A stretch of 64,000 bases of DNA from Clostridiales bacterium. Its GTDB lineage: Bacteria > Acidobacteriota > Aminicenantia > Aminicenantales > UBA8522. Below, piece after piece: positions 8,363 to 16,773 of the stretch; positions within the stretch are counted from its first letter, which is position 1, and each line of letters starts with the position of its first letter. The notes under the pieces are model-generated. The model worked only from the letters and a program-made list of their open reading frames with translations, was not told where the DNA came from and did no database searches. Position numbers and translations under genes: made by a program. The stretch lies in NCBI GenBank assembly GCA_029907205.1, contig JARYMI010000012.1, positions 1 to 64,000 on the forward strand, read 5' to 3'.

Positions 8363-10879
8363 TTACTGTGTTATTCCTTTCCCGTTCAAGACAGCTCTCA
8401 AAAAGAGAGCTGTATGGGAGCCCTTGGCCCCCGCCACTTCCTCCGGAGTTCCTTGGGCAACAACCCAGCCACCGTCTTCCCCCCCCTCCGGTCCCAGGTC
8501 TATAATATAATCGCAAGACTTGATAACATCAAGGTTGTGTTCGATGACGACCACCGTATTCCCCCGATTGACGAGCTCGGAAAGCAGCTCGAGGAGTTTT
8601 CGCACATCATCAAAATGAAGGCCTGTTGTCGGCTCGTCAAGCAAGAACAGAGTCTTTCCCGTATTCCTCCTGCCCAGCTCTTTGGTCAACTTGATACGCT
8701 GGGCCTCTCCTCCTGAGAGCGTCGGCGCCGGCTGGCCCAGCCGAATATAGCCCATTCCGACAGACCTGAGAGTGGCCAATTTTCTTTTAAGCAGGGGATG
8801 GGCCTTCAGGATCTCGAACGCTTCATCGACAGTCATGGCCAGGTAATCGGCAATATTTTTCCCTTTGTACAGGACAGCCAGAGTTTCTTTGTTGTATCTC
8901 TTGCCGCCGCAGCGGTCGCAGGTCACCAAAACATCTGGCAGAAAATGCATCTCGACTTTCTTTGCTCCTGCTCCCTGACAGTTTTCACAGCGGCCGCCGG
9001 GCAGGTTGAAACTGAATCGGCTCGAGCTGTAACCTCTCATCCTGGCTTCCGGGGTCCGCGAAAAAAGCTCCCTCAGCGGAGTGAGCAGACCGGTGTAGGT
9101 GGCTGGGTTGGACCGCGGGGTCCGGCCAATGGGTTTCTGGTCTACAGAAATAACTTTGTCGATTTCGTCGACTCCCAGAATGGCCTCATGGCCTCCGACA
9201 GTCTGCCCCGCCTTGTGGAACGTATTGAGAAGACTCTTGTAGAGGATGTCACAGAGGAGCGTGCTTTTCCCCGACCCGGATACACCTGTCACAGCGGTCA
9301 TCGTCCCGAGGGGAATGCGCACCTCAATATTTTTGAGGTTGTGCTCTCTCGCTCCGATGATGGCAAGCCAGCCCTTGGGTTTGCGCCTGAACGGAGGAAC
9401 AGGTATTTTTTTCTCGCCGCGCAAATACTGGGAAGTCAATGACTCTTCAACTTTCAGGATGCACGCCAGATCACCCTCGGCTACCTTATATCCTCCTTCC
9501 TCGCCAGCGCCGGGCCCCAGGTCCAAAATGTGGTCGGCCGAGCGAATTGTCTGCTCGTCGTGCTCAACGACAACGACCGAATTTCCCTGATCGCGAATGC
9601 CGCGCAACAACCGGATCAGGCGGTTGTTATCCCGTTGGTGAAGCCCGACGGTCGGTTCATCCAGAACATAGAGAACGCCCTTAAGTCGGGCGCCCACCTG
9701 GGCGGCCAGGCGAACACGCTGGGCTTCTCCTCCGGAAAGAGAAAGTGTCGTCCGGTTGAGTTGAAGATAAGGCAAGCCCAGCTCCACCATGACCTCGAGC
9801 CGGGAGAGTATCTCTTTTTGAATCCTCGAAGCGATCAGGGCGGAGCCTGGGCTGAACCTCATCTCCCGGATTTCAGGCATGAGTTTGCTCGCCGGAAGAG
9901 AGCTTAATTCATGGATATTCATCCCTCCGATCTTGACTGCCAAGCTCTCTTTTTTCAGCCGGGCTCCATGGCAATCTGGACAGACATTCTCTGTCACTTC
10001 CACATCTCCCCATTCATCGACAGCGGTCTGAAATCCCAAGCCATGGCAGCGCGAACAAGCCCCGTAGGGGCTGTTGAAAGAGAAACTCCGCGGCTCGAGT
10101 TCGGGGAGGCTGATTCCGCAGAAGGGACAGAGGAGTTTGAGGGAAAAAATCGTCTCCTTTGCTCTCTCATCGAGCAAGAGGAGATCACCGCCGGAAAGCT
10201 CGATGGACTTATCCACCGCCTCCCTGAGTCTGGGCAACGAACGCGGCCCGACGACAAAGTCATCGACGAGGACTTCGATGTCATGCTTTTTTGTTCTTTC
10301 CAGCCGGATGTCCTGGTCGACTTCTCTCCATTGTCCGTCCAATCGAACCCAAAGGAATCCCTTCCTTCTGACTCTCTCAATTAGACGTGCATACTCGCCT
10401 TTTCGGCCTCTGACCAGGGGTGCCAGGATCTTAACTTTTTCTCCGGCGAACGCTTCGGCGATCCTTCGGCCAATCTGCTCGGGAGTCTGAGAGCTGACAG
10501 GCCGGCTGCAGCGAGGACAATAGGGAGTGCCGACACGAGCGTAAAGGAGGCGGAGCAAGTCGTATATTTCCGTGACCGTTCCGACTGTGGAGCGAGGGTT
10601 AGACGAAATTGTTTTTTGGTCGATGGAAATAGAAGGCGAGATCCCCTCGATCGATTCAATCTCCGGCTTCTCCATCTGCTCGATGTACTGCCGAGCGTAC
10701 GCCGACAAACACTCGATATACCGGCGTTGCCCTTCGGCGTAAAGCGTGTCGAAGGCCAACGAGCTCTTCCCCGAGCCGCTCGGCCCGGTGACGACGATGA
10801 GCCGGTTGCGGGGCAGGGTCACATCGATCCTCTTCAAGTTGTGCTGCGCCGCCTTCTTGACTCGAATCTCTTCCAGCAT
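8363..10879 (-). CDS. uvrA: Excinuclease ABC subunit A, short form
   Basis: The damage-sensing ATPase of nucleotide excision repair. Two ABC modules are complete: P-loops GPSGSGKSS (32-40) and GVSGSGKST (532-540), each with an LSGGEAQR signature. The UvrB-binding region starts near Cys121/Cys124. The first zinc module has Cys251, Cys254, Cys275 and Cys278. The protein has 838 residues against about 940 in typical UvrA. The shortfall is a single block after the first zinc module, where only ~19 residues separate HGLGF from the CPDCHGARL motif; E. coli UvrA has roughly 90 there. The frame is intact, so this is a compact variant and not a broken gene. There is no ribosome site; a promoter sits 6 nt before the ATG. 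Confidence 0.93.
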   Translation of the reverse strand: MLEEIRVKKAAQHNLKRIDVTLPRNRLIVVTGPSGSGKSSLAFDTLYAEGQRRYIECLSAYARQYIEQMEKPEIESIEGISPSISIDQKTISSNPRSTVGTVTEIYDLLRLLYARVGTPYCPRCSRPVSSQTPEQIGRRIAEAFAGEKVKILAPLVRGRKGEYARLIERVRRKGFLWVRLDGQWREVDQDIRLERTKKHDIEVLVDDFVVGPRSLPRLREAVDKSIELSGGDLLLLDERAKETIFSLKLLCPFCGISLPELEPRSFSFNSPYGACSRCHGLGFQTAVDEWGDVEVTENVCPDCHGARLKKESLAVKIGGMNIHELSSLPASKLMPEIREMRFSPGSALIASRIQKEILSRLEVMVELGLPYLQLNRTTLSLSGGEAQRVRLAAQVGARLKGVLYVLDEPTVGLHQRDNNRLIRLLRGIRDQGNSVVVVEHDEQTIRSADHILDLGPGAGEEGGYKVAEGDLACILKVEESLTSQYLRGEKKIPVPPFRRKPKGWLAIIGAREHNLKNIEVRIPLGTMTAVTGVSGSGKSTLLCDILYKSLLNTFHKAGQTVGGHEAILGVDEIDKVISVDQKPIGRTPRSNPATYTGLLTPLRELFSRTPEARMRGYSSSRFSFNLPGGRCENCQGAGAKKVEMHFLPDVLVTCDRCGGKRYNKETLAVLYKGKNIADYLAMTVDEAFEILKAHPLLKRKLATLRSVGMGYIRLGQPAPTLSGGEAQRIKLTKELGRRNTGKTLFLLDEPTTGLHFDDVRKLLELLSELVNRGNTVVVIEHNLDVIKSCDYIIDLGPEGGEDGGWVVAQGTPEEVAGAKGSHTALFLRAVLNGKGITQ

Positions 10880-10885
10880 GTTTCT

Positions 10886-10914
10886 ATTTTAGCCTGTTAC
10901 TCCCTTCTCCACAA
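10886..10914 (-). promoter_or_regulatory. Promoter of uvrA-holB-ricT
   Basis: Minus-strand TTGTGG (10909-10914), a 17-bp spacer and TAAAAT (10886-10891), whose end is 6 nt from the uvrA ATG. This would give a leaderless uvrA mRNA. Confidence 0.55.
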
Positions 10915-10915
10915 T

Positions 10916-11097
10916 GGGAACGGTCCTTCCCAAAATTGCCTTTGGCGTCACCCAACGGGTCCTGTCGCCGTTCTCCCCCAAACCACGCCACCCATCGGGT
11001 GTCGGCCTGTCGCGCTGATTTTGCAGAAGCGCAAGCTCGTTCTCTGCAGAAGAAGTTCCTATCGGCAATTTGGGATCCTCCCGCAGGACAGTCCCCC
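10916..11097. repeat. Intergenic inverted-repeat element with GGGAACGGTCCT-type ends
   Basis: About 180 bp between uvrA and the helicase gene. The left arm starts GGGAACGGTCCTTCCCAAAA and continues TTGCC (10916-10940). The right arm (11065-11097) reads GGCAATTTGGGATCC and ends GGACAGTCCCC, an imperfect reverse complement. The interior holds small palindromes such as CACCCATCGGGTG. The same end motif recurs at 32459-32487 and 53630-53644. REP-like repeats with such ends are known next to IS200-type (RAYT) transposases, but none is in this window. Confidence 0.6.
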
Positions 11098-11153
11098 CTG
11101 GCATTGACCGTTTCTTTGTTATAAGGTACGATGAGTCAAGGATTCGAAAGTCC

Positions 11154-13502
11154 ATGACCAGAGAAGAAAACCTCCTCAATTCTCTGCGCCTCCTGAATGA
11201 AATGGGGCTAAAAGAAGATTCAATCCGAGCTATTAAGCACATACCCGCCCAGGAAGGAATCTACGCCGACTATCCGGCCGGCCTCCACGCCAGCTTGCGC
11301 CAAGCTCTCGAACGGAAAGGGTATCTGAAACTTTACTCTCATCAGCGAACATCCTGGGATGTTCTCCAAGCAGGAAAACACATTGTCGTCGTCACGCCCA
11401 CAGCTTCCGGGAAGACGCTTTGCTACAACCTTCCTGTCCTCAACGCGATTCTTCTTGAGCAGTCGAGCCGAGCGATCTACCTTTTTCCGACCAAAGCTCT
11501 CTCTCAAGATCAGAGAGCCGAGCTTGACGAGATCATCGACCTTCTTCCCGAAAGCATCAAGATTCACACATATGACGGCGATACGCCTCAAGATGCCCGC
11601 AAGGCCATCCGCAGGGTTGGTCAGATCATCCTGACCAACCCTGACATGCTTCACACCGGCATCCTGCCCCATCACACGAAATGGATCAACCTGTTCAAAA
11701 ACCTTAAGTACATCATCATCGACGAGCTCCATAACTACCGCGGAATCTTCGGCAGCCACCTGGCCAACGTTCTCAGGCGACTGAAGAGGATCGCCGTTTT
11801 CTACGGTTCTTCTCCCCAGTTCATCCTTTGCACGGCCACCATCGCCAACCCCGTCGAGATGGCCGAGAGGATGATTGAAGAATCTGTCACTCTGGTTGAT
11901 AATAACGGCGCTCCGCGGGGAGAGAAATACTTCGTTTTCTACACTCCTCCCGTCGTCAACCGATTCCTGGGCATTCGCCGGTCCTACATCAATGAATCCC
12001 GGCGTGTCGCTTCAGTCTTCCTGAAGAATAACCTTCAGACCATTGTCTTTGCCCAAAGCCGGTTGAACACCGAGGTTCTTCTGACCTACCTCAAAGAGGA
12101 AATCGAGAAGTCGATCCAGGACCAAGGGCTGATCCGCGGCTACCGGGGAGGCTATCTTCCGCTCAAGAGGCGGGAGATCGAAAAGGGCTTGCGTGAAGGA
12201 AAAATTCTCGGCGTTGTCTCGACAAATGCCCTCGAGCTTGGCATTGACATCGGCAGCCTTGACGCAGCCGTGCTTGCCGGCTATCCTGGAACGATCGCCA
12301 GCACCTGGCAGCGGGCTGGCCGGGCAGGCCGCAAAACGGGCAAATCTGCTGCCGTGTTAGTGGCCTCGAGCTCGCCTCTCGACCAGTTCATCGTCAACCA
12401 TCCTGAGTACTTTTTCTCTAAGAGCCCGGAGCGGGCCTTGATCAACCCCGACAACCCGTCCATCCTGGTCAGCCATGTCGAGTGCGCGTCCTTCGAGCTG
12501 CCCTTCAGCGATGGAGAAAAATTTGGCCGGGCAGACATCGCCGAAATCCTGAAATTCCTGGAAGAGGAAGAGCTCCTCCATCATTCGAAGGAAAAGTGGT
12601 ACTGGACCTCGGACGCCTACCCGGCGGACGGGGTCAGCCTTCGCAGCATAAGTTCCGACAATTTTGTCGTCGTGGACACGACTCAAGAAACAAAAGCTAT
12701 CGCCGAGGTCGATTTCTCCTCTGCCCTGACCACCCTCCACCCCAAGGCCATTTACATGTGCGAGGGGGAACAGTACTTCGTGGAAAAGCTCGATTTTGAC
12801 CAGCGGAAGGCCCATGTCAAAAAGACAGATGTGGATTACTTCACCGACGCCATCGACTACACCAAGATCAAGATCCTCGATGTTTTTGACAAGAAAAAAC
12901 TGGACCGCTGCCAGGTTTCTCACGGCGAGGTTCATGTCGCCACGCAGGTTGTCGGGTTCAAAAAAATAAAATTTTTTACAATGGAAAACGTCGGCGCCGG
13001 AAACCTCAGCCTGCCCCAGAACGAGATGCACACAACAGCCTACTGGCTGACCATTCCCGCTCCTCTTATCCAGCGATTACCCTTTTCTTCCGACGAGAAG
13101 ATTAATGGCCTGTTCGGTCTGGCCTACCTCCTCCACCATGTTTCCCCTTTATTTATGATGTGCGATCTTCACGACGTGGGCGTCTCCATCGGCGACAATA
13201 TGACGGGGGAGTCCGTGCCGCCGCGGGATATTCCTCTTAAGCTGGTCTCCCCCGAAAATCAACCCGTCCTTACAGAGCCAGATTTCGAGCCGAACATCTT
13301 CATCTACGATAATTATCCGGGCGGCATCGGGTTGAGCCCGGCTCTCTTTGAACTGGAGAGAAATCTTCTCCAGCATTGCCTGAAGACGATTGCTATCTGC
13401 CCTTGCCGGGAGGGATGCCCTTCCTGCGTCGGGCCATCCAGCGAAACCGGGAGACAGGCCAAGCAAGTGGCCCAGGAGATTCTCAGAGGGCTTCTCGAGT
13501 AG
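11154..13502 (+). CDS. DEAD/DEAH-box helicase of the MrfA/Hrq1 type (DUF1998/MZB)
   Basis: About 782 residues from the ATG at 11154; the frame is open to 11070 but the extra residues look unlike the family and fall in a repeat. Superfamily 2 motifs are clear: TPTASGKTL (motif I), DELHNY (motif II), CTATIANP (motif III), and the C-terminal helicase motifs around VSTNALELGIDIG and QRAGRAGR. The C-terminus carries a four-Cys metal-binding cluster, CPCREGCPSC, as in Bacillus MrfA and yeast Hrq1, which are 3'-5' DNA helicases. MrfA acts in repair of mitomycin-type lesions, so neighbouring uvrA is suggestive. It converges on ktrA with a 9-nt gap. Confidence 0.85.
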   Translation: MTREENLLNSLRLLNEMGLKEDSIRAIKHIPAQEGIYADYPAGLHASLRQALERKGYLKLYSHQRTSWDVLQAGKHIVVVTPTASGKTLCYNLPVLNAILLEQSSRAIYLFPTKALSQDQRAELDEIIDLLPESIKIHTYDGDTPQDARKAIRRVGQIILTNPDMLHTGILPHHTKWINLFKNLKYIIIDELHNYRGIFGSHLANVLRRLKRIAVFYGSSPQFILCTATIANPVEMAERMIEESVTLVDNNGAPRGEKYFVFYTPPVVNRFLGIRRSYINESRRVASVFLKNNLQTIVFAQSRLNTEVLLTYLKEEIEKSIQDQGLIRGYRGGYLPLKRREIEKGLREGKILGVVSTNALELGIDIGSLDAAVLAGYPGTIASTWQRAGRAGRKTGKSAAVLVASSSPLDQFIVNHPEYFFSKSPERALINPDNPSILVSHVECASFELPFSDGEKFGRADIAEILKFLEEEELLHHSKEKWYWTSDAYPADGVSLRSISSDNFVVVDTTQETKAIAEVDFSSALTTLHPKAIYMCEGEQYFVEKLDFDQRKAHVKKTDVDYFTDAIDYTKIKILDVFDKKKLDRCQVSHGEVHVATQVVGFKKIKFFTMENVGAGNLSLPQNEMHTTAYWLTIPAPLIQRLPFSSDEKINGLFGLAYLLHHVSPLFMMCDLHDVGVSIGDNMTGESVPPRDIPLKLVSPENQPVLTEPDFEPNIFIYDNYPGGIGLSPALFELERNLLQHCLKTIAICPCREGCPSCVGPSSETGRQAKQVAQEILRGLLE

Positions 13503-13511
13503 CCACCTCCA

Positions 13512-14162
13512 TCAGAGGGACATCAGCTTCTCAAGCTTTTTTTCATCCCCCATGACGATGAGGATATCGCTATCCTTGATGACGAAGTCGGCTTCGGGCA
13601 CATAGATTGTCCGCTCAGGGACGAGTTCGCGGACGGCGATCACCTGGATGCCGTACTTGTTCCGGAGGTCAAGCTCCTTGAGGCTTTTGCCGATGAATTT
13701 ATCCGGCGGAGCAATTTCCTGGATACTCATTCCCGACAACAGCGGCAAGCACTCCAGGATGTTCGGGTTGGTCAGCTTAAGGGCTGTCCTGATGGCCATA
13801 TCTTTTTCAGGATAGATCACTTCTGTGGCGCCCACGGCATCCAGGATCTTGGCATGGTCCTCGGTCAGGGCCTTGGCCACGATGCGCCTTATCCCGAGTT
13901 CATGGAGGTGCAACACCGTCAGGATGGAGGCTTCCATTTCAGGTCCCAAGCTGACGACGACAACATCCATCTCCTGAATGCCGACAGCTTTCAGGTTTTC
14001 CCTGTCAGCTGAATCCATCAGCACAGCATGGGAAGAGAAAGACTTGGCCTCTTCAATTTTGTCTTTATCATTATCAATGGCCAGGACCTCGTGCCCCCGC
14101 TCGAACAGCGTCCTGGCGACGTTCGAACCGAAGCTTCCTAAGCCGATGATGGCAAGTTTCAT
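13512..14162 (-). CDS. ktrA: Potassium uptake regulatory subunit KtrA (RCK domain)
   Basis: 216 residues: an N-terminal RCK/Rossmann domain with the nucleotide-binding GLGSFG motif (residues 7-12) and acidic DND (about 30-32), then a C-terminal RCK_C domain of ~80 residues (from about IQEIAPPDKFIGKSL). One RCK_N/RCK_C unit matches KtrA; the Trk-type TrkA has two. It forms a ring that gates the KtrB channel in response to ATP/ADP. GGGGAA precedes the ATG. The gene follows ktrB by 16 nt in the same operon. Confidence 0.9.
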   Translation of the reverse strand: MKLAIIGLGSFGSNVARTLFERGHEVLAIDNDKDKIEEAKSFSSHAVLMDSADRENLKAVGIQEMDVVVVSLGPEMEASILTVLHLHELGIRRIVAKALTEDHAKILDAVGATEVIYPEKDMAIRTALKLTNPNILECLPLLSGMSIQEIAPPDKFIGKSLKELDLRNKYGIQVIAVRELVPERTIYVPEADFVIKDSDILIVMGDEKKLEKLMSL

Positions 14163-14178
14163 CTTAATTCCCCCTATT

Positions 14179-15543
14179 CTATCCGATCATCAACTTTTCT
14201 TCAACATACTCAAACTTGCCTAAAGCCTTACGGCGGCTGAACGCATAGAGCAGCGTCAGAGGCCCCACTCTGCCGGCATACATAGTGATGACAATGAAGA
14301 TCTTGCTGAGGCCGCTCAACTGAGGGGTGACGCCCAGAGAGAGCCCGACAGTCCCAAAAGCAGAGACAACCTCGAAAAAGACATCCCTCATCAGAATCCC
14401 GGGTTGATTGAAAAGAACGATAAACGAGCTGATAAAGATAAGGCTTAAAGAAAGGGAAATGATGGTGAAAGCCTTGACGACATTTTCCTGAGGAATCGTC
14501 CGGTAAAAGAGATGAACCGATTCTCTGGCGGCGATCCGGGACCGGAGAAAGGCGAGCACGACTCCGAAGGTGCTGGTTTTCACGCCTCCTCCTGTTGAGC
14601 CTGGCGAGGCGCCGATAAACATCAACAGCAACAAGAGCAGGATAGAGGCCGGCCCCAATGAGGTCAGGTTCAGGGTGTTAAAGCCGGCCGTCCGGGGAGT
14701 TATCACTTGAAAAAGAGAAGCGAGTATTTTTTCTTTGAGGCTGAACATTTTCAGCGAGTGATTCCACTCCAACCCGAGAAAAATGAAAAAAGAAACACCG
14801 ATGAGCACGGCCGAGGTCGACAGGACGAGTTTGCTGTGGAGCGACACCTGAATCTTCGCTCCCCGGCTGAGCCTGGAGATGAATCCGGCCATCTCCCTGA
14901 TGACGAGAAATCCCAGCCCTCCAAGGACAATCAAAAAGATTATCGTACAGTTGACTATAATGTCGCCGCGGTAGGACATCAAGCTGTTGCTGTTCACAGA
15001 AAACCCCGCGTTGCAGAAAGCAGAGACGGCGTGAAAAAGGCTCGAGTAAAGGGCTCTCGGCCAGGGCAAGTCCTGCTTGAACCGGACGAGCAGCAAAAGA
15101 AAGCCCAGAAACTCTATGCTGAACGTAAACAGAAAGATATTTTTTATTAGCGACCTGATATCCCAGGCAAAGCCGGGCTGGTACCCCTCCTGAACCAGAA
15201 TCCTCTCGGTGATGGCAACCCTCCTCCCTGCGGCCAGGAGAATCATAGTTGAGAAAGTCATGATGCCCAGGCCGCCGAGCTGAAGCAGGATCAGAATAAT
15301 GACCTGGCCAGTCAAACTAAAATAGGTCGGCGTGTCCTGAACGATCAGGCCTGTCACACAAACGGCCGATGTTGAGGTGAAGAGGGCATCGACAAAGGAA
15401 ATATGTCCGGAAGTCGTGCTCACGGGAAGAAGCAAAAGGAGAGTCCCGGCCAGGATGGCAACGATAAAACTGATGGCCAGAACCTGCGCCGGCTGGAAAT
15501 GTTTCTCTTTCCGGAAAGAAACAGAGGCTTTTCTTTTCCTCAT
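14179..15543 (-). CDS. ktrB: Potassium transporter subunit KtrB/TrkH family
   Basis: 454 residues with eight or more hydrophobic segments and four pore-like loops, e.g. TSTSAVCVTGL and SPGSTGGGVKTSTFG, characteristic of the TrkH/KtrB superfamily. It forms the membrane channel for potassium uptake with KtrA. The N-terminus is short and basic. It is the first gene of a two-gene operon. There is no ribosome site; the promoter's -10 ends 16 nt before the ATG, giving a leader of about 10 nt. Confidence 0.9.
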   Translation of the reverse strand: MRKRKASVSFRKEKHFQPAQVLAISFIVAILAGTLLLLLPVSTTSGHISFVDALFTSTSAVCVTGLIVQDTPTYFSLTGQVIILILLQLGGLGIMTFSTMILLAAGRRVAITERILVQEGYQPGFAWDIRSLIKNIFLFTFSIEFLGFLLLLVRFKQDLPWPRALYSSLFHAVSAFCNAGFSVNSNSLMSYRGDIIVNCTIIFLIVLGGLGFLVIREMAGFISRLSRGAKIQVSLHSKLVLSTSAVLIGVSFFIFLGLEWNHSLKMFSLKEKILASLFQVITPRTAGFNTLNLTSLGPASILLLLLLMFIGASPGSTGGGVKTSTFGVVLAFLRSRIAARESVHLFYRTIPQENVVKAFTIISLSLSLIFISSFIVLFNQPGILMRDVFFEVVSAFGTVGLSLGVTPQLSGLSKIFIVITMYAGRVGPLTLLYAFSRRKALGKFEYVEEKLMIG

Positions 15544-15559
15544 TGATTCAGCTAGGGAA

Positions 15560-15588
15560 AATCTATAATTTGATTAAGCATTTGTCAA
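15560..15588 (-). promoter_or_regulatory. Promoter of ktrBA
   Basis: Minus-strand TTGACA (15583-15588), a 17-bp spacer and TAGATT (15560-15565). It is divergent from the tolQ promoter 40 bp away. Confidence 0.6.
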
Positions 15589-15628
15589 TAAACAAGAACT
15601 CCCCGAGTGCGGGGGCCGAGCCCTTTAT

Positions 15629-15657
15629 TTGACAATAACCCATGCCTATGTTACTTT
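15629..15657 (+). promoter_or_regulatory. Promoter of the tol-pal operon
   Basis: TTGACA (15629-15634), a 17-bp spacer and TACTTT (15652-15657; a weak -10). The expected start is about 15664, which makes the ATG at 15669 the likely tolQ start and excludes the ATG at 15642. Confidence 0.55.
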
Positions 15658-15668
15658 TTGAGTTGCCG

Positions 15669-16331
15669 ATGAACTTTTTGAGATATGTCCTCGAGGCAAG
15701 CCAAGTCGTCCAATTGGTCTTACTCATCCTTGTCTTCTTCAGCGTCTTCTCCTGGGCGATCATCTTCTACAAGAGGAAAACGATCAAGACGGCTTTTTCT
15801 CAATCGGATAAATTCCTCAGAGCTTTCCGGAGGAGCAAGAACCTTGCCGAGGTCAACGATGCAGCCAGAAAATACCAGGGCAGCCCGCTTGTTTCTCTCT
15901 TCCAGGTTGGATTCAAGGAGCTTTCCTACCTCTCGCGCTCCAACCCGTCCAATTATCTGAACCCGGTCAAGCTGGAAAGTCTCAACCGGGTGTTGACCAA
16001 GGCTTCTAACGCCGAGATCTCACGGCTGGAAAAGATGATGAGCTTTCTGGCCACGACGGGGAGCGTCACCCCATTCATCGGCTTATTCGGAACCGTTTGG
16101 GGAATCATGGACACCTTTATCAAGATCGAAATCTTCCGCTCGGCCAGCCTGACCGCTGTTGCCCCCGGGATCGCCGAAGCCCTCATCGCCACAGCCGCCG
16201 GGCTCTTCGCCGCCATTCCTGCCGTCATCGCCTATAATCACTTCCTCCATCGAATCAAAGATCTCATCACGAGAATGGAAGATTTCTCCCTCGAATTCCT
16301 GAACATCGCAGAAAGACTCTATGGCGCTTAA
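15669..16331 (+). CDS. tolQ: TolQ/ExbB proton channel protein
   Basis: About 220 residues of the MotA/TolQ/ExbB family. There is one N-terminal transmembrane helix (LVLLILVFFSVFSWAIIFY), a cytoplasmic loop, then two helices (around TTGSVTPFIGLFGTVWGIMD and EALIATAAGLFAAIPAVIAY) with the conserved TPFIGLFGTVWG motif. With TolR it uses the proton gradient to energise TolA and constrict the outer membrane during division. The frame is open from an ATG at 15642, but that ATG lies inside the promoter. It overlaps tolR by 11 nt. Confidence 0.9.
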   Translation: MNFLRYVLEASQVVQLVLLILVFFSVFSWAIIFYKRKTIKTAFSQSDKFLRAFRRSKNLAEVNDAARKYQGSPLVSLFQVGFKELSYLSRSNPSNYLNPVKLESLNRVLTKASNAEISRLEKMMSFLATTGSVTPFIGLFGTVWGIMDTFIKIEIFRSASLTAVAPGIAEALIATAAGLFAAIPAVIAYNHFLHRIKDLITRMEDFSLEFLNIAERLYGA

Positions 16332-16773
16332 AACACAATCCCTATCTCCATCCAAGAGAGGACGTATCGGGACTTCTCTCTCGGAAATCAATGTCACTCC
16401 GTTTATCGACGTCATGCTCGTCCTCTTGGTTATCTTTATGGTCACGGCACCGCTGATGCAATCCGGGATTGGAGTCAACCTGCCACAGGCCGAGACAGAA
16501 TCGGCACCGGCCGAAGAAGGTTTGACTATCACCATCACGAAGGACCGGTTTATTCATATGGGCGATTCTGTCATTAACATCAACCTGCTGGAGAGGAAGC
16601 TTAAGGAGCACTTCGCTGGCAAACCCAAAAAAATCGTCTTCATAAGGGGAGATGAGGACATCCCTTACGGATTTTTTATCGATACCCTCGACATCATCAA
16701 AAAGGCAGGAGTGGATACTGTCGGCCTCCTGACCGAGCTCGAGGAGCTCAACCGACGCACCAGAAAAAGATGA
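16321..16773 (+). CDS. tolR: TolR/ExbD biopolymer transport protein
   Basis: 150 residues: a short cytoplasmic N-terminus, one transmembrane helix with the conserved proton-relay Asp30 in INVTPFIDVMLVLLVIF, and a periplasmic ExbD/TolR domain. It partners TolQ in the inner-membrane motor. The gene overlaps tolQ by 11 nt and shares ATGA with the next gene, so the three proteins are probably translationally coupled. Confidence 0.9.
   Translation: MALKTQSLSPSKRGRIGTSLSEINVTPFIDVMLVLLVIFMVTAPLMQSGIGVNLPQAETESAPAEEGLTITITKDRFIHMGDSVININLLERKLKEHFAGKPKKIVFIRGDEDIPYGFFIDTLDIIKKAGVDTVGLLTELEELNRRTRKR

Noticed and set aside
8363-10879. uvrA as a frameshifted or truncated pseudogene
   Set aside because: One continuous frame holds both P-loops, both signature motifs and all zinc cysteines; the missing block is a clean internal deletion.
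10880-11153. Extra N-terminal coding for the helicase, up to 11070
   Set aside because: The region is a repeat element with inverted ends, and the extra residues do not resemble the family.
15642-15668. ATG at 15642 as the tolQ start
   Set aside because: It lies between the -35 and -10 of the best promoter and has no ribosome site; ATG 15669 starts a normal TolQ N-terminus.
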